A stretch of 64,000 bases of DNA from Streptococcus parasanguinis (GTDB lineage Bacteria; Bacillota; Bacilli; Lactobacillales; Streptococcaceae): positions 186,001 to 250,000 of the forward strand of contig NZ_JAHDAC010000002.1 of NCBI RefSeq assembly GCF_018499505.1, written 5' to 3'. Numbering within the stretch: the first letter of the stretch is position 1; each line of letters begins with the position of its first letter. A program made the position numbers and the translations under genes. The notes beneath the pieces are model-generated. The model was not told the origin of the DNA, did no database searches, and was given only the letters and a program-made list of their open reading frames with translations. Positions 26,801-35,439 of this stretch are shown piece after piece.

Positions 26801-27020
26801 TAACTGCTTGATTAGCCTTATCAAGAGTTGCTTTAGCTGTGTTAACATCTGATTGAGTGACTTCTGCTTTTTCGGTTGTAGCTTGTGCTACATCTTGCGT
26901 ATTGCCTGTCACCTCATCCGCATGAACGTTCGTTGCCAACCCTAGACCAGCAACTAATGTTGTCGCAGCCGCAACACTTTTTGTTTTTGACATAACATCT
27001 TTAATAACTCTTGTTTTCAT
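23826..27020 (-). CDS. LPxTG surface protein, SEC10/PgrA-like with CAP-like domain
   Basis: The 1064-residue protein has a signal peptide (about 1-35, ending NVHA), an Ala/Gln-rich coiled coil with near-repeats (AQKDVTDKQA), and a globular CAP/SCP-like domain (about 395-625; EAQKHANYYATTDMKMW, DEWLHASSVVGTRNAI). A second coiled coil (SVAVQTPTAQANL occurs twice), and a sorting signal RLPMTGD plus hydrophobic anchor and KKETK tail follow. It should be covalently wall-anchored by sortase. Such proteins are labelled SEC10/PgrA surface exclusion proteins after plasmid genes and probably act in adhesion or contact between cells. It has its own promoter and terminator and borders the integrated element. 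Confidence 0.9.
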   Translation of the reverse strand: MKTRVIKDVMSKTKSVAAATTLVAGLGLATNVHADEVTGNTQDVAQATTEKAEVTQSDVNTAKATLDKANQAVSAQEQVVKEAAITADNAQTAYNQAKEEKSAAQDVADKATPEAIQDATAAVTTAESQVTTAENLQEQAETTQSTAETAVAKQSQTVSQAQAQVTSSQAAVDAAQKDVTDKQAILDGTGQAQVIANRDKAQEAVNTAQSQVLQAETDLTKAQEADADREQAIAKAQTAVKEANQNVSTAKSDLDAKTAQANQTQSIENAKQADVATAQKDVTDKQATLDGTGQKAILDEAEAAKADEANKQAHLSDAKTALQKAQEADANRQQAIDKAQKDVDAASKNVSTAKSDLDAKTAQAQQAAQALESAQTAYTTAENDYNSVNTITMSEEYAKALKDAFAYGEKSDEEIHKAYDVLSSLAEVEGNKQHFKHNDNDKTRSFDINHVTDAQAKELSLFAADLINQARKLVGTTPVAVTAESAIEAQKHANYYATTDMKMWTFNHDTSDLDAKYGWVDEDWAGSYFNTSSFADPTRLGKETMDDAKYYIYDAIKRWIFATDEWLHASSVVGTRNAITGDNYVGVGLSRLKDGTLSLSLNIFNTDSSDLSQFDKTSLYNPNSSDNIIATYNTAKADLEAKTATNDSVQSALSAAQNNYNNAVAINAKAQQVLNEVQSVAVQTPTAQANLTLAETALTKAQERLTKATQAVDALNADIKAKQAALTSAKAVLATAQSELAKAQANNKVAQEAKMTAQTAYNNAVSQLSSVSANLTQAQSVAVQTPTAQANLSSVKATLTQAQENLVKAQKAVDELSADITVKQANLATAKEVLASKLADLTTKQAVLTQSKARLASLQAALLMAQENVTTAKANVDKAKAVLSEAQATLAKLKNAPQLLKEAQAKEAIAKANLLDALNSLEAKLLKLKELKAKQVAAQAVYDTTSKAYQDVLDKQEKARLQAEYDSLVAQGKRPIPVMDETGKITGYTVLDNANQGSTVEAGKQTATVTPTATKVSTPIASTITKQTANRLPMTGDATSIVAILFGTVLTLFGLVGIRKKETK

Positions 27021-27056
27021 TACTATAATTTCCTTAGAATTTTCTTAATCAGTATT

Positions 27057-27085
27057 AGTCTACCACCCCCGAATGTCATTGTCAA
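27057..27085 (-). promoter_or_regulatory. Promoter of the surface-protein gene
   Basis: On the minus strand TTGACA (27080-27085), 17 bp, TAGACT (27057-27062). CCCGAA/TTCGGG half-sites flank the -35, a possible operator. Confidence 0.65.
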
Positions 27086-27118
27086 GCGGTTTTCGGGACT
27101 TTTTTGGGTGTTTTTTCA

Positions 27119-27301
27119 CTAAATTTTGGAAACGATCTCGTAGACCTTAAAAGGGTGATGATCGTCAATGAATAAGTTTTGCTCTAAATGATAATGGGGT
27201 TGGTTGAAAGCGTCTTCTTGACTAGCAGCCTCAATAATCATCATAAAATCAAATCTACCATCACTGCGGCACCGAACAGGTACCAAATATTGTTTTGACA
27301 T
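27119..27301 (-). CDS. Small protein, unknown
   Basis: A 60-residue ORF (MSKQYLVPVRCRSDGRFDFM) with AAAGGA upstream of ATG 27301. No known domain is recognised. It lies between the surface-protein promoter and a long inverted repeat, and may belong to the same old mobile segment as the 107-residue protein upstream. Confidence 0.5.
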   Translation of the reverse strand: MSKQYLVPVRCRSDGRFDFMMIIEAASQEDAFNQPHYHLEQNLFIDDHHPFKVYEIVSKI

Positions 27302-27330
27302 GATTTGAAGTCCTTTCTATTTTTGTTGTG

Positions 27331-27432
27331 TACTCATTCTTATCTGTTTAAGTCAACCTATCTCGAAAAAAAGAAAGATAAGAGATAAAAAATGACGACA
27401 TGAGCTGGCTTAAACAGATAAAGAAATGAGTA
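27331..27432. repeat. Long imperfect inverted repeat (22-24 bp arms)
   Basis: TACTCATTCTTATCTGTTTA (27331-27350, arm to 27352) is complementary, with two one-base bulges, to the arm at 27409-27432 (CTTAAACAGATAAAGAAATG). The 56-base interior is purine-rich. It separates the 60- and 107-residue genes and could act as terminator, plasmid-type origin or MITE end. Confidence 0.6.
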
Positions 27433-27434
27433 GG

Positions 27435-27758
27435 CTAGTTTGACTTTAGAATCTTACGATCAATAGATAGCCACCGGCGACCTCTTCCTTGAATGAGAAA
27501 GTCAAGAACTTTAGAACAAGGACGACCATTGAAAATAATAAAGGCGCTATCTGGTAAGTAGGTTCTAACTGTTTGATAATCTAATGATGACAGACAAACG
27601 GTGAACATTTCATCATAGAATAAATGGTTTTTGACAAAAACAATCGCTCGTTTATTATCGACATAATAAATACGAAGTGTGTTATGTTTCGACCGATTTT
27701 TAAAATGAGCTAACAGCAACCTCTTATAAAAAAATCTACTCATTACACTAGTTGTCAT
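27435..27758 (-). CDS. Small basic protein, unknown
   Basis: A 107-residue basic protein (MTTSVMSRFFYKRLLLAHFK) with AAGGAG nine bases before ATG 27758 and a TATAGT -10 candidate about 30 bases upstream. No domain is recognised; the composition suggests a nucleic-acid or membrane-surface protein, but this is a guess. A long inverted repeat follows its stop. Confidence 0.5.
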   Translation of the reverse strand: MTTSVMSRFFYKRLLLAHFKNRSKHNTLRIYYVDNKRAIVFVKNHLFYDEMFTVCLSSLDYQTVRTYLPDSAFIIFNGRPCSKVLDFLIQGRGRRWLSIDRKILKSN

Positions 27759-27939
27759 ATCAAGTTACTCCTTTTCTTGAAATGTTTCGCAACTCTACTA
27801 TAACGGATTTATTCCTTTTTGTGTTTACACAACTTATTTTACACTACCCTCATGTCTAATATCCATAATCGTTATTTATATAAACGTCACCCCCCTTCAC
27901 ATACAAAATATTATAAATAATTTATTCGAGGTGACAGAC

Positions 27940-28155
27940 GTGGACAAAATGCAATTACTAGTAAGTTACATTCAATTATTCGTAGATATAGTTAGTTTAT
28001 TATGGTCTTCCAAGACTATCCAATACTACTCTTTGAAAGCATTACGGTGGATAGGAAACATGACAGAGTCACTATTTATCAACAAAGTGAGCACGGTAAG
28101 AAAATACTTATCGTGCTTTTCATTTTATAAGCTTAAAAAGTGTATCAATTACTGA
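27940..28155 (+). CDS. Doubtful small membrane peptide ORF
   Basis: A GTG-started ORF of 71 codons (MDKMQLLVSYIQLFVDIVSL) with GAGGTG six bases upstream and one hydrophobic segment. A terminator-like hairpin (28090-28120) lies inside its 3' part, so a full-length product is questionable; a shorter toxin-like peptide cannot be excluded. Confidence 0.3.
   Translation: MDKMQLLVSYIQLFVDIVSLLWSSKTIQYYSLKALRWIGNMTESLFINKVSTVRKYLSCFSFYKLKKCINY
28090..28120 (+). terminator. Terminator-like hairpin
   Basis: AGCACGGTAAG (28090-28100) pairs with CTTATCGTGCT (28107-28117), then TTTT. It lies inside the doubtful ORF 27940-28155. Confidence 0.6.
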
Positions 28156-28300
28156 ACTCTTACTTCCAACGACTACATTGAGGATAGCTATGTTCTAAAA
28201 CTTTCTAACGATTTGATACTTTTTAACGTTTAGTTTTTTTGCAGACATAAAAGTCGGACTACCATTCCATGAGAGTTTCTTGTTTCCACCAATAACTGCA

Positions 28301-28336
28301 AAAAAGCCTTGAAACAGGCTGATTTCAAGGCTTTTA
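28301..28336. terminator. Bidirectional terminator
   Basis: AAAAGCCTTGAAA (28302-28314) and TTTCAAGGCTTTT (28323-28335) form a perfect 13-bp stem. It serves the YkgJ-like gene on the minus strand. Confidence 0.8.
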
Positions 28337-28396
28337 TTACGTTAAATTGTATCAATTAACTTCTCCTTATTTCAAAAAGTAAAAATGTATATGACA

Positions 28397-28891
28397 TTAC
28401 AAACGATCCTTCAATTTTTCTACAAATAAATAAGCCGCTGGGCAAGTGAGGGTATTCTTGATGGTCAGATGGTTGATCTGATAGATTTTCTTACGATCTG
28501 TGTGAGGGAATTCCCGACAAGCTTTAGGCCGAACATCATAAATCGAGCAGAGATTATCTCCACCTAAGAAAGGACAAGGCATGGATTTAAAAACCTTGTC
28601 CCCATCTTCATCAACCTGAAGAAATTCTGCCTCAAAAGCAGGAAGCTTCATCTTGAAATATTTGGCGATTCGTGTGATATCCGCTTCCTTAAAATCAGGC
28701 CCTAAGGTCTTACAGCAATTGGCACAAGCCGTACAATCGATTTCTTGGAAAACTTCATCGTGAATTTCTTGCGCTATTTTATCTAAATTCTTAGGTGGCT
28801 TCTTCTTGAGATTTGCCAATACCTTGCGGTGCTCCTTTTGCTTTTGGAGAGCTAACTGATGGTATTTTTCAATATCAATTTCCTGTGTCAT
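28397..28891 (-). CDS. YkgJ-family cysteine-cluster protein
   Basis: The 164-residue protein has the YkgJ/UPF0153 zinc- or iron-binding cluster: CTACANCC (about 55-62), MPCPFLGGDNLC (about 106-117) and RPKACREFPH. It is a single-domain cytoplasmic protein; the family is proposed to bind Zn or Fe-S but has no proven reaction. It is a lone gene with a terminator after it. The start at 28891 has GAGG upstream. Confidence 0.85.
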   Translation of the reverse strand: MTQEIDIEKYHQLALQKQKEHRKVLANLKKKPPKNLDKIAQEIHDEVFQEIDCTACANCCKTLGPDFKEADITRIAKYFKMKLPAFEAEFLQVDEDGDKVFKSMPCPFLGGDNLCSIYDVRPKACREFPHTDRKKIYQINHLTIKNTLTCPAAYLFVEKLKDRL

Positions 28892-28947
28892 CCTCTATTT
28901 CCTCTTTTAAACAATAGAAGCATTATACCATAAAGACTGTGAAAAAG

Positions 28948-29064
28948 GGAGTGGGACAGAACTCCTACTAATTAAGAAGAGTTCGTTTTCCCACCCCCGC
29001 ACAGTTGATTAGGCTATCTTTGGAGCTTAAAAAGCGAACAAAGATGCCAATCAACCACTGCGTC
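28948..29064 (-). repeat. Small intergenic repeat, copy A (inverted to copy B)
   Basis: Read on the minus strand it matches the core of 29948-30070: GACGCAGTGGTTGA at one end, TCAACTGTGCGG in the middle, and TTCTGTCCCACTC at the other. It forms a long hairpin. Its partner copy lies beyond the lipoprotein gene in the opposite orientation. Confidence 0.7.
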
Positions 29065-29123
29065 ATACTGTTATTCTTATCAAACATCGAAGGCTGGATA
29101 GTTTAAGTCAAACTTCCTCTTCA

Positions 29124-29768
29124 TCAATCCGTTACAGCACCTGTTCCATCTAGGCTCCAAGTGTTTTCGACATAAGGAGTAAATTGAGTTATTGTTTTCT
29201 CAAATCCTTCAACAACAATCAAATAAACCTTATCATCTTTTTGGAATACCCAACCAGCAACCTGCAGGCCTGACTTGAGAAATATATGTATTTTAAGCGA
29301 TTCATTTCCCCCAACAGTCGTCGTAGATTTTGTCATTTTCTCAACAATTTTATAATCATTCCACTTACTCTCCAATCTTTGAGCTATTAGCTCTGCATTA
29401 AATTCCACTCCTTCAGGGACATGTGCTTTTTCTCTAGTGGCAGCATTTAAAACAATAATATTGAAGGCGTTTTTATCTGTATACTGAATATTATCTCCAA
29501 CTTGGATACTATCATTCTTTTTCCAGTCACTCGGGATATTGACATAGCCATAATCTGCCGAACCAATTCGTTTCGTTTTCACATTCCCCTTATCACTATC
29601 TGGAATTTTTTTCTCTACATTACTACTTGAATTTGTTGTCTCTTTCACCACATTCGTGGAACTAGATGCTACCGATGATTTACTATACTCTTTCTTTGGA
29701 CTAGTACAAGCAGAAAGGCTTACAACAGACAAAAACGTAACAGACGCGAGTAGGAACTTATTTTTCAT
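29124..29768 (-). CDS. Lipoprotein, unknown function
   Basis: The 214-residue protein has a lipoprotein signal peptide with lipobox LSAC (Cys21), a Ser/Thr-rich linker (about 25-60), and a compact C-terminal domain resembling the PsbP/DUF-like lipoproteins of streptococci (YGYVNIPSDWKKND, WVFQKDDKVYLIVVEG). It should be lipid-anchored to the outer membrane face. It is monocistronic and flanked by two inverted copies of one small repeat, which is notable. Confidence 0.8.
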   Translation of the reverse strand: MKNKFLLASVTFLSVVSLSACTSPKKEYSKSSVASSSTNVVKETTNSSSNVEKKIPDSDKGNVKTKRIGSADYGYVNIPSDWKKNDSIQVGDNIQYTDKNAFNIIVLNAATREKAHVPEGVEFNAELIAQRLESKWNDYKIVEKMTKSTTTVGGNESLKIHIFLKSGLQVAGWVFQKDDKVYLIVVEGFEKTITQFTPYVENTWSLDGTGAVTD

Positions 29769-29897
29769 ATTCTCTCCTCAATGATGTATTTACTTTCCTC
29801 TAGTCTACCATGAAAGTGGGTATTTTAAAATAGGATAAGTGTCACATCTGATCGATCCTTTCTACTTCAGTCTATTTCTTTTACACCTAAAACAAAA

Positions 29898-30070
29898 GGC
29901 TGGGACAAAAGTCCTAGCCTCTCAATTATTTTTGGATTGTCGAGCAAGACGCAGTGGTTGAGTGGGCTCTACTACGCTGATTTCATCAGCTTTTACAGCC
30001 CTACTCAACTGTGCGGAGGTGGGACGACGAAATCGAATTCTAACGAATTACCGATTTCTGTCCCACTCTC
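29898..30070 (+). repeat. Small intergenic repeat, copy B (full length)
   Basis: Begins with the hairpin GGCTGGGACAAAAGTCC and ends CTGTCCCACTCTC, with TGGGACA/TGTCCCA as short terminal inverted repeats. The inner hairpin arms start at GCAGTGGTTGAGTGGGCT and end at ACTCAACTGTGC. It resembles MITE-like streptococcal repeats. The whole gap 29769-30076 holds nothing else. Confidence 0.7.
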
Positions 30071-30076
30071 TAATTG

Positions 30077-31903
30077 TTATTCTTCATCCATTGACAATAC
30101 AGACAAGAAGGCTTCCTGTGGTACTTCTACAGATCCAATCGCTTTCATCCGTTTCTTACCAGCTTTTTGCTTTTCAAGAAGCTTGCGTTTCCGTGAGACG
30201 TCCCCACCATAACACTTGGCCAAGACGTTCTTACGAAGGGCCTTGATATCTGTACGGGCTACGATCTTATGACCGATGGCTGCTTGGATAGGCACTTCAA
30301 ACTGTTGACGAGGGATGATCTTCTTGAGTTTCTCAACGATCAACTTACCACGTTCATAGGCAAAGTCCTTGTGAACGATAAAGCTGAGGGCATCGACAGT
30401 ATCCCCATTAAGAAGGATATCCATTTTGACCAATTTAGAAGGACGGTATTCAGACAACTCATAGTCAAAGCTCGCATAGCCACGAGTAGAAGATTTCAAT
30501 TTATCAAAGAAATCAAAGACAATTTCCGCCAGTGGAATTTGATAGATGACATTCACCCGATTTTCATCGATGTAGTCCATGGTCACAAAATCACCGCGTT
30601 TCCGTTGGGCTAATTCCATCACAGCCCCGACAAACTCTTGTGGCACCATGATTTGGGCTTTGACATACGGTTCTTCGATCGAAGCGATCTTGGTTGGATC
30701 TGGAAACTCAGAAGGGTTGGAAACATCCAGTGCTTCTCCATCTGTCAAATTGACCTTGTAGATAACAGACGGTGCTGTCATGATCAAGTCAATGTTGAAC
30801 TCACGCTCCAAGCGCTCCTGGATAACGTCCATATGAAGGAGACCCAAGAAACCACAACGGAAACCAAAACCGAGGGCCTGAGAAGTTTCTGGTTCAAATT
30901 GAAGACTGGCGTCATTCAATTGCAATTTTTCCAAGGCTTCCCGAAGATCATTGTATTTGTTAGATTCGATTGGGTAAAGACCGGCAAAGACCATTGGATT
31001 CATTTGCTTGTATCCATGTAGGGGCTCACTTGCTGGATTGGTCGCTAGGGTCACCGTATCCCCCACACGGGTATCCGCAACGGTCTTGATAGAGGCCGCA
31101 ATATAGCCAACGTCTCCCGTCGCAAGGAAATCACGTCCAACTGCTTTAGGAGTAAAGATTCCAACTTCTGTGACATCAAAGGTCTTACCATTGCTCATGA
31201 GTTGGATCTTATCGCCTGGTTTAATCATTCCATTGACCACTCGGACCTGAAGGATTACCCCACGATAGGCATCATAAACGGAGTCAAAGATCAAGGCTTG
31301 AAGAGGTGCTTCAACATCACCCGTCGGTGCTGGAACTTTCTCAACGATCTGCTCCAAAATCTCTTCAATCCCAATACCAGCCTTGGCAGAGGCTAGGACT
31401 GCCTCGCTAGCATCCAAGCCGATGACATCTTCTACTTCTGTGCGCACACGTTCTGGATCTGCAGCTGGCAAGTCAATCTTATTAATGACTGGAAGGATTT
31501 CCAAATCATTGTCCAAAGCAAGGTAAACATTGGCCAGAGTCTGGGCTTCAATCCCTTGAGCGGCATCTACTACGAGAATGGCACCTTCACAGGCAGCGAG
31601 CGACCGCGAAACCTCATAGGTAAAGTCCACGTGTCCTGGTGTGTCAATCAAGTGGAAGATATAGGTTTCCCCATCTTTAGCCGTGTAGTTCAACTCGATG
31701 GCGTTAAGCTTGATGGTAATCCCACGCTCCCGTTCCAGGTCCATGCTGTCCAAAAGTTGGGCTTGCATCTCCCGACTAGACACGGTTTCGGTTTTTTCTA
31801 AAATTCGATCGGCCAAGGTTGACTTTCCATGGTCAATATGGGCGATGATCGAGAAGTTCCGAATCTTCTCTTGTCGTTTTTTTAATTCTTCAAAATTTGG
31901 CAT
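30077..31903 (-). CDS. lepA: Elongation factor 4 (LepA GTPase)
   Basis: The 608-residue ribosome-associated GTPase has G1 [10 protein letters not shown]2/G3 RERGITIK and DTPGHVDF, G4 NKID, and the LepA-specific C-terminal domain ([32 protein letters not shown]). It back-translocates or remodels stalled ribosomes. The start at 31903 ([17 protein letters not shown]) is chosen because AGGAAG is correctly spaced and the length equals the family norm; an upstream ATG at 31939 would add 12 unneeded residues. Confidence 0.97.
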   Translation of the reverse strand: MPNFEELKKRQEKIRNFSIIAHIDHGKSTLADRILEKTETVSSREMQAQLLDSMDLERERGITIKLNAIELNYTAKDGETYIFHLIDTPGHVDFTYEVSRSLAACEGAILVVDAAQGIEAQTLANVYLALDNDLEILPVINKIDLPAADPERVRTEVEDVIGLDASEAVLASAKAGIGIEEILEQIVEKVPAPTGDVEAPLQALIFDSVYDAYRGVILQVRVVNGMIKPGDKIQLMSNGKTFDVTEVGIFTPKAVGRDFLATGDVGYIAASIKTVADTRVGDTVTLATNPASEPLHGYKQMNPMVFAGLYPIESNKYNDLREALEKLQLNDASLQFEPETSQALGFGFRCGFLGLLHMDVIQERLEREFNIDLIMTAPSVIYKVNLTDGEALDVSNPSEFPDPTKIASIEEPYVKAQIMVPQEFVGAVMELAQRKRGDFVTMDYIDENRVNVIYQIPLAEIVFDFFDKLKSSTRGYASFDYELSEYRPSKLVKMDILLNGDTVDALSFIVHKDFAYERGKLIVEKLKKIIPRQQFEVPIQAAIGHKIVARTDIKALRKNVLAKCYGGDVSRKRKLLEKQKAGKKRMKAIGSVEVPQEAFLSVLSMDEE

Positions 31904-31969
31904 AATCATCTTCCTAGTAAATTTAATCGTACTCTTCATTATAACAAAAAAGATAGGCCTTTGCCTATC

Positions 31970-32407
31970 TTAATTCATTATTTTCAAAAATCGCTTCTGC
32001 GTTTTATTACCCTCATAGCCTATTCGTTCGTAAAAGAGATGAGCTTCTTTTCGATGAGAGGCAGAATTTAAACGGATAAAAGCATAATGCTTGCTTTTGG
32101 CAAGTTCTTCAACTCGCTCCATCAATTGGCGACCGATCCCACGTCCTTGAGCAGATGGAAAAACCGCAAGACCCAAAATATTTAAACCAGCATCACTATA
32201 GAGGCTTTCATAGACTTCCGCTTCCACATAACCAAGAATATTTCCTGTTTGGTCCTCTTCATAAACAAAGCAAAAATGATCCGAATCTGGCGAATTAAAT
32301 TTATCAATCTGAGCTGCCACTTTTTCAAGGGTCGAATCATACCCCAATGCTTGGCGACATAAATCTCTAATTTGACCTGCATCTTTGACTTGAACGCTAC
32401 GAATCAT
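31970..32407 (-). CDS. GNAT family N-acetyltransferase
   Basis: A 145-residue single GNAT domain with the acetyl-CoA binding motif A QGRGIGRQLMERVEE (about 90-104) and the usual closing FYERIGYEG. Substrate unknown. AGGTGAAGCT precedes ATG 32407. It lies 67 bases upstream of lepA on the same strand and is divergent from the S24 regulator. Confidence 0.88.
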   Translation of the reverse strand: MIRSVQVKDAGQIRDLCRQALGYDSTLEKVAAQIDKFNSPDSDHFCFVYEEDQTGNILGYVEAEVYESLYSDAGLNILGLAVFPSAQGRGIGRQLMERVEELAKSKHYAFIRLNSASHRKEAHLFYERIGYEGNKTQKRFLKIMN

Positions 32408-32543
32408 AGCTTCACCTCCATGAACTCTTTGGTATTATCTTAGACCTTTATCCTCAAAAAGTAAAGGAAGACCTTATAAAATTTAAAAAGATAATCCGAT
32501 TTAGATCAAATTCGTCTTTTTTCACATTTATCAGGGATTTCTA

Positions 32544-32572
32544 TTTACTTTTTCGATTTAATTCATTATAAT
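32544..32572 (+). promoter_or_regulatory. Promoter of the regulator-HAD-pepT cluster
   Basis: TTTACT (32544-32549), 17 bp, TATAAT (32567-32572), 31 bases before the TTG start. Confidence 0.7.
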
Positions 32573-32602
32573 AGTAAGGGTAAATACAAGGAGGTGAGTA
32601 CG

Positions 32603-33358
32603 TTGGCCAGAGGTCGTGGAAAAGCAAGTCCTCAAGACAAAGAGGCATTACGGATTATATCGGAAAAGATTAGAGAATTACTGAAAGAACAAGGAAAAAA
32701 GCAGATCGAATTATCTCGTATTACTGGAATCCCTGCTAGTACCCTGACTGGATATGTAAAAGGAACTTCTCTTCCTGTTCCCGAAAATTTAGAGAAGATT
32801 GCAGCCTTTTTCCAGGTAGCAGTTGCTGAAATTGACCCTCGATTGCGCAATGATTTTGTGGTCATTGATTCAGAGATTGAACGATTGTATAAACAGCTCG
32901 ATGAAGGAAATCAAGAAAATCTTCTTTCTTATGGAAAGAGTCTCTTGACCCATCAAAAAGAAAGACAAAAGATTGAAAAACAATACCACTCTTATTCTGT
33001 TTATGATTCTTTTGCAGCTTACCAAAATCAAAAGCAAGCTGATATCGTTTGGTTTGATCAAAAGATTCCTTACGATTTGGCTTTTTGGATTCATACGGAT
33101 TCCCTCGAGCCTAAATACGAAAAAGGGGCCGTTGTGTTAATCAAGCAAACCTATTACGATCAGGCAGGAGCTATTTATGCCATTGATTTTGATGGGCAAA
33201 CGTTGATCAAGCGTGTCTTTCGTGAGGCCAACGGTATTCGACTGGTTTCCCTCAATAAGAAATATAGTGATCAGATCATTCCACTGGATGAGGAACCTGG
33301 AGTGATTGGTAAGGTTATAGATGGCTTTGTTCCTCTCAATTTGGAGGAGATCAAATGA
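32603..33358 (+). CDS. XRE-family regulator with S24-like domain
   Basis: The 251-residue protein has an N-terminal helix-turn-helix (about 15-65, KQIELSRITGIPASTLTGY) and a C-terminal LexA-like fold with Ser in HTDSLEP and Lys in TLIKRVF, but no clear Ala-Gly cleavage site. It may therefore sense signals without self-cleavage. The start is taken as TTG 32603 because AAGGAGG at 32588-32594 is properly spaced; the GTG at 32594 overlaps the Shine-Dalgarno. It overlaps the HAD gene by 4 bases, so the three genes to pepT are probably one operon. Confidence 0.82.
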   Translation: MARGRGKASPQDKEALRIISEKIRELLKEQGKKQIELSRITGIPASTLTGYVKGTSLPVPENLEKIAAFFQVAVAEIDPRLRNDFVVIDSEIERLYKQLDEGNQENLLSYGKSLLTHQKERQKIEKQYHSYSVYDSFAAYQNQKQADIVWFDQKIPYDLAFWIHTDSLEPKYEKGAVVLIKQTYYDQAGAIYAIDFDGQTLIKRVFREANGIRLVSLNKKYSDQIIPLDEEPGVIGKVIDGFVPLNLEEIK

Positions 33359-34176
33359 TTCAATTAATAGCGATTGACTTAGATGGTACCCTTTTACACG
33401 AGGACAAAACTTTATCCAAAGGAAACATTGAAGCCCTTCACCAGGCCCATGAAGCCGGTTATGACATTGTGATCTGTACGGGGCGCCCCTTAGCGGGTGT
33501 ACGTCCTATCTTTGAAGAGATTGGACTACCTGATGGTAACTACTATATGATTATCAATAACGGGTGTACAACCTTGTCGACTAAGAATTGGGAAATCATT
33601 GGCAAGGAAGAATTGAGCCTTGAGGACATGCACCGGTTGCAAGTTTTGACGGAAGATACAGACGTCCAGCTAACCTTATTTGATATGGATCACTACCTAG
33701 TGGTTGCACCTGAAGCCAGTGAACTTGTCACGATGGATGCGGGCATTGTTAATAGTAAACCGACACCTGTCTCAGAAGAAGATCTGCCCAACCTTGTTCC
33801 TATTTTTCAAGCCATGTATGTAGGAGATCCTTCTGCTATTGATGCCTTCCAAACTCAGCACGAGGCTGCATTAGAGGCCGATTTTAACACTGTACGTTCA
33901 CAGGATATCTTATTTGAAATCCTTCCAAAAGGAGCGAGCAAGGCTTCTGCTCTTCAAGCATTAAGCCAAACATTAGGCTACAGGAGAGACCAGGTCATGG
34001 CTCTTGGAGATGCCAATAATGACCTTGAAATGCTCCGTTTTGCTGGCTATAGCGTCGCTATGGGAAATGGCAATGCTGCTGTCAAGGAAATAGCAGATTT
34101 CATCACCCTGACCAATGATGAGGATGGTGTGGCTCATGCTATTCACAAATTAATTGAAACTGAAAAAGGAGAATGA
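33355..34176 (+). CDS. Cof-type HAD phosphatase
   Basis: The 273-residue HAD hydrolase of the Cof/YidA type has motif [11 protein letters not shown], motif II CTGRP, a C2 cap, motif III Lys, and motif [12 protein letters not shown]. Members dephosphorylate sugar phosphates or other small metabolites; the substrate here is unknown. It overlaps both neighbours by 4 bases. Confidence 0.9.
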   Translation: MIQLIAIDLDGTLLHEDKTLSKGNIEALHQAHEAGYDIVICTGRPLAGVRPIFEEIGLPDGNYYMIINNGCTTLSTKNWEIIGKEELSLEDMHRLQVLTEDTDVQLTLFDMDHYLVVAPEASELVTMDAGIVNSKPTPVSEEDLPNLVPIFQAMYVGDPSAIDAFQTQHEAALEADFNTVRSQDILFEILPKGASKASALQALSQTLGYRRDQVMALGDANNDLEMLRFAGYSVAMGNGNAAVKEIADFITLTNDEDGVAHAIHKLIETEKGE

Positions 34177-34178
34177 TC

Positions 34179-35399
34179 ATGAAATACCAAAATTTGTTGG
34201 ACCGTTTTATTACCTATGTAAAGGTAAACACACGTTCAGACGAAAATTCTACTACCACTCCAAGTACCCAATCACAAGTTGATTTTGCAACAAACGTCTT
34301 GATCCCTGAGATGAAACGCGTGGGTCTTCAAAACGTCTACTATTTACCAAACGGCTATGCTATTGGAACGCTTCCAGCTAATGATCCAAGCTTTACACGC
34401 AAGATTGGATTTATCTCTCACATGGATACCGCTGACTTCAATGCCGAAAATGTCAATCCACAAATTGTCGAGAATTATGATGGAGGTGTCATTGCCCTTG
34501 GTGACTCTGGTTTCACACTCGATCCAGCTGATTTTGCTCATTTGAATAACTACAAGGGACAAACCTTGATCACGACGGATGGTACTACTCTTCTGGGTGC
34601 AGACGATAAATCTGGTATCGCTGAAATCATGACAGCTATTGAATACCTGACAGCTCATCCTGAAATCAAACACGGAGAAATCCGTGTCGGCTTTGGTCCA
34701 GATGAAGAAATCGGAGTCGGGGCAGATCAATTTGATGCAGAGGATTTTGACGTAGACTTTGCCTATACTGTCGATGGTGGTCCTCTTGGAGAGCTTCAAT
34801 ACGAAACCTTCTCAGCAGCTGGGGCTGAAATCACCTTCAAAGGACGCAATGTCCACCCAGGTACAGCCAAAGGTCAAATGATCAACGCTCTTCAATTGGC
34901 CATTGATTTCCATAGCAAACTCCCTGAAGGAGCACGTCCAGAATTAACTGAAGGCTATGAAGGCTTCTACCACTTGATGAACATCGATGGAACTGTCGAG
35001 GAAGCAAGTGCTAGCTACATCATTCGGGACTTTGAAACTGAAAGCTTTGAGAAACGCAAGGACCTTATGAAATCTATTGCCGATCAGATGAATGCTGAAC
35101 TCGGTAGCGAACGCGTTCTCCTCACCCTCAAAGACCAGTATTACAACATGAAACAAGTGATTGAAAAAGATATGACACCAATCACCCTTGCTAAGGAAGT
35201 CATGGAAGATCTTGGAATCACTCCAATCATTGAACCAATCCGTGGTGGTACAGATGGATCTAAAATTTCCTTTATGGGGATTCCAACACCAAATATCTTT
35301 GCCGGTGGTGAAAATATGCATGGTCGCTTCGAATACGTTAGCCTCCAAACCATGGAACGCGCAGTTGATACCATTATCGGTATTGTAACCAAAAAATAA
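34179..35399 (+). CDS. pepT: Peptidase T (aminotripeptidase)
   Basis: This 406-residue M20B zinc exopeptidase has HMDTAD (first zinc His, catalytic Asp), DDKSGIAE (bridging Asp), [11 protein letters not shown] (catalytic Glu) and RGGTDGS. It releases N-terminal residues from tripeptides in the cytoplasm, feeding amino-acid nutrition. ATG 34179 is preferred over 34173 because GGAG then has seven-base spacing. A strong bidirectional terminator follows. Confidence 0.96.
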   Translation: MKYQNLLDRFITYVKVNTRSDENSTTTPSTQSQVDFATNVLIPEMKRVGLQNVYYLPNGYAIGTLPANDPSFTRKIGFISHMDTADFNAENVNPQIVENYDGGVIALGDSGFTLDPADFAHLNNYKGQTLITTDGTTLLGADDKSGIAEIMTAIEYLTAHPEIKHGEIRVGFGPDEEIGVGADQFDAEDFDVDFAYTVDGGPLGELQYETFSAAGAEITFKGRNVHPGTAKGQMINALQLAIDFHSKLPEGARPELTEGYEGFYHLMNIDGTVEEASASYIIRDFETESFEKRKDLMKSIADQMNAELGSERVLLTLKDQYYNMKQVIEKDMTPITLAKEVMEDLGITPIIEPIRGGTDGSKISFMGIPTPNIFAGGENMHGRFEYVSLQTMERAVDTIIGIVTKK

Positions 35400-35407
35400 G
35401 AAACAAA

Positions 35408-35438
35408 AAAGGATTCGGATAGATTGTCCGGATCCTTT
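35408..35438. terminator. Bidirectional terminator between pepT and the pyr operon
   Basis: AAAGGATTCGGA (35408-35419) pairs with TCCGGATCCTTT (35427-35438), one mismatch, with A and T runs outside. Confidence 0.85.
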
Positions 35439-35439
35439 A

